Source: Anaerostipes sp. (GTDB lineage: Bacteria; Bacillota; Clostridia; Lachnospirales; Lachnospiraceae). From it: a stretch of DNA of 64,000 nucleotides. The DNA is taken from NCBI RefSeq assembly GCF_018381315.1, contig NZ_JAGZSD010000007.1, positions 62,001 to 126,000 on the forward strand, given 5' to 3'. How positions within the stretch are numbered: the stretch's first letter is position 1; each line of letters starts with the position of its first letter. The position numbers and the translations under genes are program-made. The notes below the pieces were generated by a model. That model saw nothing but the letters and a program-made list of their open reading frames with translations, searched no databases and had not been told where the DNA came from. Positions 27,428 to 35,193 of this stretch are shown piece after piece.

Positions 27428-27464
27428 GCCATCCGCTTAAACTAATATAGTCTAAACGCATGGC
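27428..27464 (-). terminator. Intercistronic hairpin between rpmF and plsX
   Basis: On the minus strand GCCATGCGTTTAGAC and GTTTAAGCGGATGGC pair with a few mismatches around TATATTA, followed by ATTTCTTTT. It has the shape of a weak terminator, so it may let the ribosomal protein genes be transcribed more than the downstream plsX-smc genes, or it may be a processing site. Confidence 0.5.
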
Positions 27465-27495
27465 AATTCATGACAACATGTGCTGCTGTCAACTC

Positions 27496-27675
27496 TTACT
27501 GAGCATTTACGATTTCTCTTTTATTGTAAGATCCGCAGGCTTTGCACACTCTGTGAGGCATCATTAATTCACCGCACTTGCTGCACTTTACTAAAGCCGG
27601 TGCAGTCATTTTCCAGTTGGCTCTACGTTTATCTCTTCTCGCTTTTGAAGATTTATTCTTTGGACAGATTGACAT
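27496..27675 (-). CDS. rpmF: 50S ribosomal protein L32
   Basis: L32 is a small zinc-ribbon protein of the large ribosomal subunit. The 59 residues begin MSICPKNKSSKARRDKRR and contain two CxxC pairs (CSKCG and CKACG), so this is the zinc-binding form. GGAGG precedes the ATG. It follows yceD immediately, as in most bacteria. It is too short for a 60-residue ORF cutoff but unmistakable. Confidence 0.96.
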   Translation of the reverse strand: MSICPKNKSSKARRDKRRANWKMTAPALVKCSKCGELMMPHRVCKACGSYNKREIVNAQ

Positions 27676-27680
27676 TGGTA

Positions 27681-28199
27681 TTACACCTCCTTAAAATTCT
27701 TAAAAATATCCTGGATAGCTGCCATCCGTGGATCCTGGACCGTCCGGTCGCAGCCGCACTCTTCTTCGTTCAGGTTCGCTCCGCACACCGGACAAAGCCC
27801 TCTGCAGTCTTCACCGCATAATACCTTTGTCGGCAGCAGGGGAATCACTTCCTCAAGAATAAGTTCATCCACGTCCAGGCTGCTTCCATCTAGGAAAGAC
27901 ACTTGATCCTTACAAGTTTCTTCTATGTCATCAAAATCCAATGTTTTAAAAACATTGAGCCTAATCTTTTCCGGAACCTCGGTAAGGCACCTGTCACAAG
28001 GCATCCCGGCTGTGATGCTTGTCTCAAATGCAATGGATACCGTCCGTTTCCCTTCATTTCTTAGAACAATGGGAAAGGAAGACTTCTCAAGGATCGGATA
28101 ACTGCCTCTTTTGAGGACAAGTTTGTCCATATCCATGGAACACTCCACTGTCTCTTCATGATTTGGCATTGACAATAATTTTGATAACTGAATTAGCAT
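27681..28199 (-). CDS. yceD: YceD family (DUF177) 23S rRNA accumulation protein
   Basis: The YceD/YlbN family is linked to 23S rRNA accumulation and nearly always precedes rpmF, as here. I start at 28199 (MLIQLSKLLS, 172 aa) because TTAGGAG lies 5 nt upstream; an upstream frame would begin within the promoter. The C-terminus has CGEDCRGLCPVCGANLNEEECGC, the expected cysteine-rich end, probably metal-binding. First gene of the seven-gene operon ending at ilvA. Confidence 0.92.
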   Translation of the reverse strand: MLIQLSKLLSMPNHEETVECSMDMDKLVLKRGSYPILEKSSFPIVLRNEGKRTVSIAFETSITAGMPCDRCLTEVPEKIRLNVFKTLDFDDIEETCKDQVSFLDGSSLDVDELILEEVIPLLPTKVLCGEDCRGLCPVCGANLNEEECGCDRTVQDPRMAAIQDIFKNFKEV

Positions 28200-28227
28200 A
28201 CTATCTCCTAAAATTTCATACTTGTCT

Positions 28228-28256
28228 ATTATACAAACGTCATATTTGTTTGTCAA
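28228..28256 (-). promoter_or_regulatory. Consensus promoter of the yceD-rpmF-plsX-rnc-smc-ftsY-ilvA operon
   Basis: TTGACA (28256-28251) and TATAAT (28233-28228) on the minus strand are perfect sigma-A boxes with a 17-bp spacer. The start should be within 25 bp of the yceD ribosome site. Confidence 0.92.
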
Positions 28257-28262
28257 GTAATT

Positions 28263-29456
28263 TTATTTTACAAGAGCAACCGTGTCTCTTGCAATCATTA
28301 CTTCTTCGTTGGTCGGAATACAGAGCACTTTTACCTTGGAGTCATCTGTTGAGATCACTGCGGCTTTTCCGTGTACATCGTTCTTTTCTGCGTCGATCTT
28401 GGCACCGATACACTCTAAGTATTCTCCGATGGCAGCTCTCGTCGCATCGTCGTTTTCACCGAGCCCTGCGGTAAATGCAATGGCATCCACTCCGTTCATT
28501 GCTACAGTGTAAGCTCCGATGTATTTTGCCACACGGTATACATAGGCATCCAGAGCTGCCTCTGCAACTTTGTTTCCATCTGCTTTTGCAGCTTTTACAT
28601 CTCTGAAGTCAGAAGAAACACCGCCTGACAGTCCAAGCACTCCGGATTCTTTGTTTAAGATATTTACAACTTCGGATACTGTTTTGTTCTCTTTGTTTGC
28701 AATAAACTCAAGAATCGCCGGATCCAGATCTCCGGAACGTGTTCCCATGATCAGTCCTTCCAAAGGTGTCAATCCCATGGAGGTATCCACTGATTTTCCT
28801 CCCTTGACGGCTGTAACACTGGCTCCGTTTCCTAAATGGCATACGATGATATTGATGTCTTTGATGTCTTTTCCGAGCATTTTGGCAGCTTCTCCGGAAA
28901 CAAACTGATGAGAAGTTCCGTGGAATCCATAGCGGCGGATTCCGTCCTCATCATAGTACTTTCTCGGAATTCCGTAGAGAAATGCTTTTTCCGGCATTGT
29001 CTGATGGAATGCAGTATCGAATACAGCTGCCATCGGTTTATCCTTCATAAGCTCCCTGCACGCTTCGATTCCAATCAAAGCAGCCGGGTTGTGAAGCGGC
29101 GCGAATACGTTGCACGCCTCAATCTCTTTTAATACATCTTCTGTGATGATGCAGGAGCTTGTAAACTTTTCTCCGCCGTGTACAACTCTGTGTCCGACAG
29201 CACTGATCTCGTCCAGGGAACTGATCACTCCGTTTTCTTTGTCTGTAAGCTGTTCTAAGACAATACCGATGGCTGTCTTATGATCCGGCATAGCCGGAGA
29301 TGTCTTGATCTTATCTTTTCCTGCAGGCTCATGTGTCAGGGCTCCGTCGATTCCGATTCTCTCACAAAGGCCTTTTGCCAAAACGTCTTCTGTGTCAGAA
29401 TCAATCAGCTGATACTTCAGTGAGGAACTTCCGCAATTAATAACTAAAACTTTCAT
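28263..29456 (-). CDS. ackA: Acetate kinase
   Basis: AckA makes ATP from acetyl-phosphate, releasing acetate. Landmarks of the 397-aa protein are NCGSSSLKYQ at residues 7-16, RVVHGGEKFT, GFHGTSHQFVSGEAAK and TAGLGEND. AGGAG lies 7 nt before the ATG. It follows pta by 27 nt as its operon partner, completing the acetyl-CoA to acetate route. The stop is only 6 bp from the -35 box of the yceD promoter, with no clear terminator between, so some read-through is likely. Confidence 0.98.
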   Translation of the reverse strand: MKVLVINCGSSSLKYQLIDSDTEDVLAKGLCERIGIDGALTHEPAGKDKIKTSPAMPDHKTAIGIVLEQLTDKENGVISSLDEISAVGHRVVHGGEKFTSSCIITEDVLKEIEACNVFAPLHNPAALIGIEACRELMKDKPMAAVFDTAFHQTMPEKAFLYGIPRKYYDEDGIRRYGFHGTSHQFVSGEAAKMLGKDIKDINIIVCHLGNGASVTAVKGGKSVDTSMGLTPLEGLIMGTRSGDLDPAILEFIANKENKTVSEVVNILNKESGVLGLSGGVSSDFRDVKAAKADGNKVAEAALDAYVYRVAKYIGAYTVAMNGVDAIAFTAGLGENDDATRAAIGEYLECIGAKIDAEKNDVHGKAAVISTDDSKVKVLCIPTNEEVMIARDTVALVK

Positions 29457-29483
29457 TCTTAATTCTCCTATATACTCTAATCT

Positions 29484-30488
29484 CTAATGATTCTCTGTGA
29501 GCTGTGCCTGTACCGCTGTAATGGCCACAACACCGACAATATCTTCTGCTTTACATCCGCGGGACAAGTCATTGACCGGCTTTGCGATACCCTGGGTAAC
29601 CGGGCCGTAAGCTTCCGCTTTGGCAAGTCTCTGGACTAACTTATATCCGATGTTTCCGGCATCCAGATCAGGGAATACAAGAACATTGGCTTTTCCTGCC
29701 ACCTCACTTCTCGGTGCCTTGGAAGCTGCAACTTCAGGCACAATAGCCGCATCCAGCTGCAGTTCTCCGCAGATCAGAGTATCCGGATAATCTCTTTTTG
29801 CAATGGCAGTGGCTTCGACTACCTTTGTGACATCATCATGCTTGGCGCTTCCCACTGTGGAATGAGAAAGCATGGCAACTCTCGGTTCCTCTCCCACGAG
29901 CTGTTTAAAGGTCTGGGCTGAACTTCCTGCAATGGCTGCCAGCTGTTCTGAATTGGGATTCTGGTTCAGTCCGCAGTCTGCAAACACAAAAGTGCCGTTG
30001 GCACCCAGGTCACAGTCCGGCACTACCATCAGGAAAAAGGCAGAAACGATCTTTGTTCCCGGAGCTGTCTTCACAACCTGAAGTGCAGAACGCAGAACGT
30101 TTGCAGATGAGTTTACGGCACCTGCCACCATGCCGTCCGCATCCCCGGACCGCACCATAGTGGCCCCGAAAAACAGAGGGTTAGAGAGCAGGATCTCTTT
30201 TGCATCTTCCGGAAGAAGTCCTTTGCTCTTTCTTGCTTCGCATAAAGATTCAATGTATGTATTGAGTCTCTCGCAGTTATTTGGATCTACAAAGGTTGCC
30301 TGGGAAAGATCAAACCCTTCTGCACGGCTTAAAATCTCTTCTTTGTTTCCCACCAGAATGACGTCGGCAATCCCTTCCTTTAATACTGTGTCAGCCGCCT
30401 CAATGGTACGGGGATCTCCGGTCTCCGGCAAGACAATCTTCTTTCTCTCATTTTTAGCTCGTTCTTTAATCACATCAATAAAACTCAT
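29484..30488 (-). CDS. pta: Phosphate acetyltransferase
   Basis: Pta converts acetyl-CoA and phosphate to acetyl-phosphate. The 334-aa protein is the short, single-domain form typical of Firmicutes. NPLFFGATMVRSGDADGMVAGAVNSSANVLR and MLSHSTVGSAKHDD are family motifs. AAGGAG precedes the ATG. It is first of the pta-ackA operon and is divergent from tmcAL. Confidence 0.97.
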   Translation of the reverse strand: MSFIDVIKERAKNERKKIVLPETGDPRTIEAADTVLKEGIADVILVGNKEEILSRAEGFDLSQATFVDPNNCERLNTYIESLCEARKSKGLLPEDAKEILLSNPLFFGATMVRSGDADGMVAGAVNSSANVLRSALQVVKTAPGTKIVSAFFLMVVPDCDLGANGTFVFADCGLNQNPNSEQLAAIAGSSAQTFKQLVGEEPRVAMLSHSTVGSAKHDDVTKVVEATAIAKRDYPDTLICGELQLDAAIVPEVAASKAPRSEVAGKANVLVFPDLDAGNIGYKLVQRLAKAEAYGPVTQGIAKPVNDLSRGCKAEDIVGVVAITAVQAQLTENH

Positions 30489-30536
30489 TACGTTGCTCCT
30501 TCCAACTTTCTACAAAGATGAATTCTTCTCATGGAA

Positions 30537-30568
30537 ATTATACAATATTCGTTAGTTGTATACAATAT
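30537..30568 (-). promoter_or_regulatory. pta promoter overlapped by a 20-bp-spaced direct repeat
   Basis: On the minus strand TTGTAT (30565-30560) and TATAAT (30542-30537) have a 17-bp spacer. The decamer ATATTGTATA occurs twice in the same direction (30568-30559 and 30548-30539), with starts exactly 20 bp apart, covering both the -35 and -10 boxes. That is two helical turns, as expected for a protein binding the same DNA face twice. Confidence 0.65.
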
Positions 30569-30676
30569 GCCTTGTTGTACTTTTCCCAGTACATCTCATC
30601 TCATAATGTTTTCATTTTACTATCTTTTATTTTTAATAGCAAGTTTCAGCCTTTTATTTCCTCTTTTTTGTGCAAT

Positions 30677-30705
30677 TTTACCTTTTTGCAGTTCTTTGTT
30701 ATAAT
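30677..30705 (+). promoter_or_regulatory. Probable promoter of tmcAL
   Basis: TTTACC (30677-30682) and TATAAT (30700-30705) have a 17-bp spacer, 28 bp before the tmcAL start. The -10 box is perfect and the -35 box is a modest match. Confidence 0.6.
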
Positions 30706-30732
30706 GATTTCACAAAAGAAAGGAGACCAGCG

Positions 30733-31956
30733 ATGAAGACTGCGGCAATCATTTGTGAGTACAACCCGTTTCACAACGGGCATCTTTACCATATTGAGAA
30801 GACGAAGCGTATTTTAGGCGCTGATTATATCATTGCTCTTATGAGCGGAAATTATGTACAGCGGGGCGGACCGGCTGTCATGGAAAAAAAAATCAGAACG
30901 AAGACGGCTCTGATGAACGGGGCTGATCTGGTGCTGGAGCTTCCGCTGTGGTTTTCTGTTGGCAGTGCACCCTATTTTGCTGACGGAAGCACAGCCCTGT
31001 TGGATTCATTGGGTGTTGTAGACATCCTTTCCTTCGGAAGTGAATGCGGCTCATTAAGCCGCCTGCTTTCCCTCGGCAATTTTCTGGCGGACAGGGAACA
31101 GGATCTGTCAGAACAGATTAAAAAACTTTTAAAAACCGGCATTTCGTATCCCAAAGCCAGGGAAAAAGCATTTCTTTCCCTCGGATGCTCGGAAAGCGAT
31201 ACCGAAATACTCAGAGAGCCCAATAACCTGCTGGGCCTTGAATATATTATGGCACTGAAACGGAGAAACAGCAGCATCCGTCCTTTCTGTATCCCAAGAA
31301 AACAGAGCAGCCACCACAGTCTTGAACTGACCGGGGATATCAGCTCTGCCTCTGCTATCCGGTCGAGGCTGGCTGTTTTTGACGGACTGAATAAATCTCT
31401 CGGAAGCCTCCCGGAAAATCTGCACCCTCTGCTGAGGGACACATATCAGCGTCAGTTTCCGATCCTGCTGGACGATTTTTCTGACCTTCTGTCCTATAAA
31501 CTCTGCACGGAACCTTCCTTTGAGGACTATTGGGACATCTCCGAAGATCTCAGCGACCGCATCAAAAATATGACGATACCCGGTCAGCCGTTTTCCTGCC
31601 AGATCGAAGCTGTAAAAAATAAAAGTCTCACCTGGAGCCGGATCAGCAGAGGACTTCTGCATATTCTTCTTAATATGAAGCAGTCTGACAGTGATCAGTA
31701 TATCAGCTCAGGACAGCCTCTATACTTTCAGATTCTCGGTTTCCGGAAGGAAGCTTCCGTATTAATACGTGAGATCAAAAAGAAGAAAAAATGGCCGATG
31801 GTCCGCCATCTGAGACCTCTTGAAGACCCTCTGACCAAGATTCAGGAACAGATGCTTCACACAGAACAAAAAGCAGACGCTCTCTATCAGATGATGCTCC
31901 GCTCAAAATTTAAAACCCAGCTGAAAGAAGAACAAATCATAATATCCTCCACATGA
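30733..31956 (+). CDS. tmcAL: tRNA(Met) cytidine acetate ligase TmcAL (YlbM)
   Basis: TmcAL activates acetate with ATP and acetylates C34 of elongator tRNA-Met. CEYNPFHNGHLYHIEK at residues 8-23 holds the HxGH nucleotidyltransferase motif. GADLVLELPLWFSVGSA and SFGSECGSL are further family motifs. I start at 30733 (MKTAAIICEYNPFHNG, 407 aa), since AAAGGAG lies 8 nt upstream, rather than at an earlier in-frame codon inside the promoter. It is divergent from pta-ackA, whose product acetate is its substrate. Confidence 0.94.
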   Translation: MKTAAIICEYNPFHNGHLYHIEKTKRILGADYIIALMSGNYVQRGGPAVMEKKIRTKTALMNGADLVLELPLWFSVGSAPYFADGSTALLDSLGVVDILSFGSECGSLSRLLSLGNFLADREQDLSEQIKKLLKTGISYPKAREKAFLSLGCSESDTEILREPNNLLGLEYIMALKRRNSSIRPFCIPRKQSSHHSLELTGDISSASAIRSRLAVFDGLNKSLGSLPENLHPLLRDTYQRQFPILLDDFSDLLSYKLCTEPSFEDYWDISEDLSDRIKNMTIPGQPFSCQIEAVKNKSLTWSRISRGLLHILLNMKQSDSDQYISSGQPLYFQILGFRKEASVLIREIKKKKKWPMVRHLRPLEDPLTKIQEQMLHTEQKADALYQMMLRSKFKTQLKEEQIIISST

Positions 31957-32003
31957 TTTCCGTTCGGCTCTTAAAATGCCTCACTCCAACCATGTGGAAC
32001 ATA

Positions 32004-32050
32004 TCAGAAGGAGGCCTTTCCAGAGCTGAAGATCGTAAAGAAAAACTCAT
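32004..32050. repeat. Hairpin repeat element, copy 2
   Basis: GAAGGAGGCCTTTCCAGAGC, followed by GA, AGAT, and AAGAAAAACTCAT, matches 5966-6013 with a few substitutions and one 4-base gap. The inner pairing TCAG/CTGA is kept with changed bases (GTCGG/CCGAC in copy 1), which hints that pairing is conserved. The long outer stem of copy 1 is not present. It fills the 140-bp gap between tmcAL and ylbJ. Confidence 0.6.
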
Positions 32051-32097
32051 AATGAACTCTTCCTTTTCATAGTCTGTAGAGGACAGGGGGTTTTTCT

Positions 32098-33006
32098 ATG
32101 GGTAAATACTTTTATCAGTTTTGTTTGATTTTAACTGCATTCCTATTATTTTTATTTCCGGAACAGTGTGTGGCAGGTGCTAAAAACGGCCTGCTGCTTT
32201 GGTCCGGCACTATTGTTCCCACACTCCTGCCGTTTTTCCTCCTGACCAATCTGATGATGAAATACCAGACAGTTCATTATATTTCCTATCTGTTTTACCC
32301 TTTATTCAAAATATTCCCGCGGCTGAATAAGGATCTGGCTTATACCATTCTTATGGGCTTTTTATGCGGATATCCCCTGGGCGGCAAAATTATCAACGAC
32401 CTGGTACTGTCCGGTTCCTATACAAAAAAAGAAGGGGAAGCCCTTCTTGTATTATGCAATAATGTAAGCCCCATGTTTTCCATCGGGTTTACCCTCACTT
32501 TGATCTTAAAGGGTTCTCTTTCTGTGCCCCTTTATTTTTGCTGCCTTTATATCCCAAATCTGCTGTATTTTATTTTTATCCTGTTCAAAAATAAAGGCAC
32601 CGGATTTCTGCATATCCATCAGGAAAAACCCATGACTGCGGTGATCAAATCCTTTGACGATATTGTTTTTGACAGTTTAAAGACCATCTTTACCATCGGT
32701 ATTTTTATTATGGTATTTTCTATTGTATCCGCCCTGCTGCAGAGCGGGATTCTTCCTGATGCCGTCTCATCCCCGGTCATCGGTATGCTGGAGATCACAA
32801 CCGGAATCTCTCATGTAAGCCTTCTGGCTCTGAACTTCAGACAAAAAGCAGCTGCCATTCTTGCAGTGAGCTCTTTCGGCGGCCTGTGCAGTATGGCACA
32901 AGTCAAGAGCGTCTGTCAAAAATCGCAGCTGTCCATGAAAAGCTATCTGATCTTTAAAATGATATTTGCTGTTATAAGCAGCGGTATGCTACTCTTCCTC
33001 CTGTGA
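32098..33006 (+). CDS. ylbJ: YlbJ-like sporulation integral membrane protein
   Basis: YlbJ is a mother-cell-expressed membrane protein needed for normal spores in Bacillus. The 302 aa hold about eight hydrophobic helices and a nucleoside-recognition (gate) type domain with TIVPTLLPFFLLTNL near residue 38 and GFLCGYPLGGKIINDL near residue 88. The ATG follows AGGGGG after 7 nt. It is on the opposite strand to the next gene and their 3' ends overlap by 18 bp. Confidence 0.85.
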   Translation: MGKYFYQFCLILTAFLLFLFPEQCVAGAKNGLLLWSGTIVPTLLPFFLLTNLMMKYQTVHYISYLFYPLFKIFPRLNKDLAYTILMGFLCGYPLGGKIINDLVLSGSYTKKEGEALLVLCNNVSPMFSIGFTLTLILKGSLSVPLYFCCLYIPNLLYFIFILFKNKGTGFLHIHQEKPMTAVIKSFDDIVFDSLKTIFTIGIFIMVFSIVSALLQSGILPDAVSSPVIGMLEITTGISHVSLLALNFRQKAAAILAVSSFGGLCSMAQVKSVCQKSQLSMKSYLIFKMIFAVISSGMLLFLL

Positions 33007-33594
33007 CACAAAATCTTCCACTGTTCTTGGTTTTGTCCGGGAAGCGCTGTCAAGCTGCTGCTTGATTTCTTCATAATTAGTGCTGATGGAGCCCATATCA
33101 CTTTCCAGAGTGGAAAGCAGCTGGTCAAACAGGCTCTGCTGCCCTTCCTTTACTTTGGCTATGTAATCCTGTACATCCTCCATAATATCACAAGTGTACT
33201 GGAGTGCGCCGTATCTCACCTGATCCGCTTCCTCATTGGCATTGTGGATCACCTCATTGGCATGTTCCAGTGCAGCTTCCTCAATTTCTCCTGCACGCAT
33301 CTTTGCCATCTCTACGATCTCATTTTCATCAATCAGCTCGCCGGCCTCTCTGGCCGCCTGATCTACGATATTCTGAGCCTTAATCCTGGCATCCTCCAAA
33401 ATCGCGTCCTTGTTCATCATGACTTTATGGCTGCGCTCCACCTCACCCGGAATCTGCTTTCTCAGTTCCTCGATCACCGTAATCAGCACATCTCTGTCGA
33501 TGACAACTTTTCCCGGATTAAATCTGGCCGGCTTGGCTTCATCGATCAGAATCTCAATGTCGTCAATCATTTCATGCAAATATTTCTCACTCAT
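32989..33594 (-). CDS. Coiled-coil protein of unknown function
   Basis: The 201-aa soluble protein is highly charged and almost wholly helical, with heptad-like stretches around residues 70-140 ([20 protein letters not shown]). The pattern resembles V/F-type ATP synthase peripheral stalks and DivIVA-like proteins, and homologues are often mislabelled 'ATPase'. It has no nucleotide-binding motif. Its ATG overlaps the coaD stop by 4 nt (ATGA), so it is translationally coupled in the rsmD-coaD operon. Its role is not known to me. Confidence 0.75.
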   Translation of the reverse strand: MSEKYLHEMIDDIEILIDEAKPARFNPGKVVIDRDVLITVIEELRKQIPGEVERSHKVMMNKDAILEDARIKAQNIVDQAAREAGELIDENEIVEMAKMRAGEIEEAALEHANEVIHNANEEADQVRYGALQYTCDIMEDVQDYIAKVKEGQQSLFDQLLSTLESDMGSISTNYEEIKQQLDSASRTKPRTVEDFVSQEEE

Positions 33595-34088
33595 GCTTCT
33601 CCCTCTATACTTTCTCTAAATTTTTGCTTCATCTTCTGTTCCACATAAGGAGGCACCAGCTCACTGATATCCCCGTGATAGGATGCAATTTCTCTTACGA
33701 TCGTTGAACTTAAATAAGCATATTCCGTACTGGTTGTAAAAAACATGGTATCCAGGTTAGAGTCCAGCTTATTATTAATCTGGGCAATCTGCAGTTCATA
33801 TTCAAAATCCGTCACAGCGCGGAGGCCCCGGACCGTGATATCCGCATGGTTTTCCCTGGCGAAATCCACCAGCAGGCCTGAAAAAGATTGAACTTCAACA
33901 TTGTCCATATCTTTTGTAGCTTCCAGCAGGAAGTCAACCCTTTCCTGGGTTGAAAACAAAGGGTTCTTTTCACTGTTGATCAGTACGCCGATAATTAATT
34001 TGTCAAAGACTCTTATAGAACGCTTAATAATGTCCAGATGTCCATAGGTCACCGGGTCAAAGCTTCCCGGATATACTGCAATGCTCAT
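33591..34088 (-). CDS. coaD: Phosphopantetheine adenylyltransferase
   Basis: CoaD makes dephospho-CoA from ATP and 4'-phosphopantetheine, the penultimate step of CoA synthesis. The TxGH motif is [19 protein letters not shown] at residues 5-23, and [14 protein letters not shown] near residue 128 is the C-terminal signature. At 165 aa it has the standard length. AGGAGG precedes the ATG. It begins 3 nt after rsmD, as in many Firmicutes. Confidence 0.97.
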   Translation of the reverse strand: MSIAVYPGSFDPVTYGHLDIIKRSIRVFDKLIIGVLINSEKNPLFSTQERVDFLLEATKDMDNVEVQSFSGLLVDFARENHADITVRGLRAVTDFEYELQIAQINNKLDSNLDTMFFTTSTEYAYLSSTIVREIASYHGDISELVPPYVEQKMKQKFRESIEGEA

Positions 34089-34091
34089 TTA

Positions 34092-34655
34092 TCAGTCCTC
34101 CTGCAATTTCTGCAAAAAAGTATGTTTGTTTGTTTTATATTCTTTTATCTTACATATCTTAAGGTGGTCAAACATTCTGTCCTCAAGCTCTGTCTGCAGA
34201 CTGGATTCCACAATAACAAAAGTCTGTTCTCCGCACACAGAAGAATGATCGAGTTCTCTGAGCACTGCTTCCTCCATCCCTTTATTGTACGGAGGATCCA
34301 TAAATATATAATCAAAGGTTCTTCCTTCTGTCTCAAGCTTTCTCAAAGCGCTTAAAACGTCTGTCACAAGGACCTGGGCATTCTCAGCCAGTTTTGTATG
34401 TATCAGATTCTCCCGAATACAGCCGGCCGCCTTTTTATTGTTTTCCACAAACACAGCGTGCCCGCATCCGCGGCTCAGCGCTTCAATGCCTATGGCACCG
34501 CTTCCGGCAAATAAGTCGAGAAAACTCTTTCCCGCCACTTCATGCTGAATCATATTAAACAGCGTCTCTTTGATGCGGTCCTGGGTCGGTCTTGTATCCA
34601 TGCCCTCTAATGTCTTAAGCCTCAAACTTCTGGCTTTTCCTGAAATCACTCGCAT
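34092..34655 (-). CDS. rsmD: 16S rRNA (guanine966-N2)-methyltransferase RsmD
   Basis: RsmD methylates G966 of 16S rRNA using SAM. FLDLFAGSGAIGIEALSRG near residue 40 is the SAM-binding motif I, and FMDPPYNKG near residue 116 is the catalytic DPPY motif. 187 aa is typical. AAAGGAAG lies 8 nt before the ATG. It is first of the rsmD-coaD-coiled-coil operon. Confidence 0.95.
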   Translation of the reverse strand: MRVISGKARSLRLKTLEGMDTRPTQDRIKETLFNMIQHEVAGKSFLDLFAGSGAIGIEALSRGCGHAVFVENNKKAAGCIRENLIHTKLAENAQVLVTDVLSALRKLETEGRTFDYIFMDPPYNKGMEEAVLRELDHSSVCGEQTFVIVESSLQTELEDRMFDHLKICKIKEYKTNKHTFLQKLQED

Positions 34656-34687
34656 ATTTTTATCTTCCTTTGTTTTTTCTCCCTACT

Positions 34688-34715
34688 ATTGTATTATATT
34701 CAGATAATTTGTCAA
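34688..34715 (-). promoter_or_regulatory. Probable promoter of rsmD-coaD
   Basis: TTGACA (34715-34710) and TACAAT (34693-34688) on the minus strand have a 16-bp spacer. A nearer TATAAT is only 11 bp from the -35 box and is less likely to be used. Confidence 0.6.
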
Positions 34716-34759
34716 CTAAATAACAAAGAATTTCCTGTGAATCAAATACAACCTGAAAA

Positions 34760-34800
34760 GGAGCAATCAGAACTGCTGCTCTGATTGCCCCTCTTTTTTC
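34760..34800. terminator. Bidirectional terminator between the SASP gene and rsmD
   Basis: GGAGCAATCAGA and TCTGATTGCCCC pair around ACTGCTGC. A T-run follows on the plus strand and TTTT on the minus strand. Read on the minus strand it ends the SASP transcript. Confidence 0.8.
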
Positions 34801-34854
34801 TTTCGTTCTTTCATCGAAATTACGAGTAAAAACTAATTCGTTTTAATCCGCGGA

Positions 34855-35079
34855 CTAACGTCCAGACATTTCTTCTTCCTGTCTGCGGATCATTTTACGA
34901 ACCATTTCTCCTCCAACAGAACCTGCCTGAGCAGTTGTTAAATGTCCGTTGTATCCTTCTTTTAAGTCTACACCGATTTCGTTAGCAACCTCGAATTTGA
35001 ATCTGTCCAGTGCTTCTCTTGCCTCTGGAACTTCCACTCTGTTGTTACCTTTGCTGTTTGCTGAAGTACGTTCTTCCAT
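34855..35079 (-). CDS. Small acid-soluble spore protein, alpha/beta type
   Basis: This 74-aa DNA-binding protein coats spore DNA and protects it from UV and heat. NNRVEVPEAREALDRFKFEVANE and GYNGHLTTAQAGSVGGEMVRKM match the two conserved segments. The first contains the GPR protease recognition region in a slightly altered form. CGGAGG precedes the ATG. It is a single-gene unit with a forespore-type promoter and its own terminator. Its presence shows that the organism makes endospores or descends from one that did. Confidence 0.94.
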   Translation of the reverse strand: MEERTSANSKGNNRVEVPEAREALDRFKFEVANEIGVDLKEGYNGHLTTAQAGSVGGEMVRKMIRRQEEEMSGR

Positions 35080-35122
35080 TTTGAAAGACCTCCGTTTCTT
35101 TTGTTGTTTTTTGTTACGAAGA

Positions 35123-35129
35123 TAGTATG
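35123..35129 (-). promoter_or_regulatory. Sigma-G-type -10 box of the SASP gene
   Basis: CATACTA on the minus strand, about 45 bp upstream of the SASP start, matches the forespore sigma-G -10 consensus CATNHTA. The -35 region (GTGTA, 17 bp further up) is only a partial match. Confidence 0.6.
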
Positions 35130-35193
35130 TTTAATAACACAAAAGATACACTGAGAGTTTTTACATGGAATAACATTTTTTTCAAAACAGATT

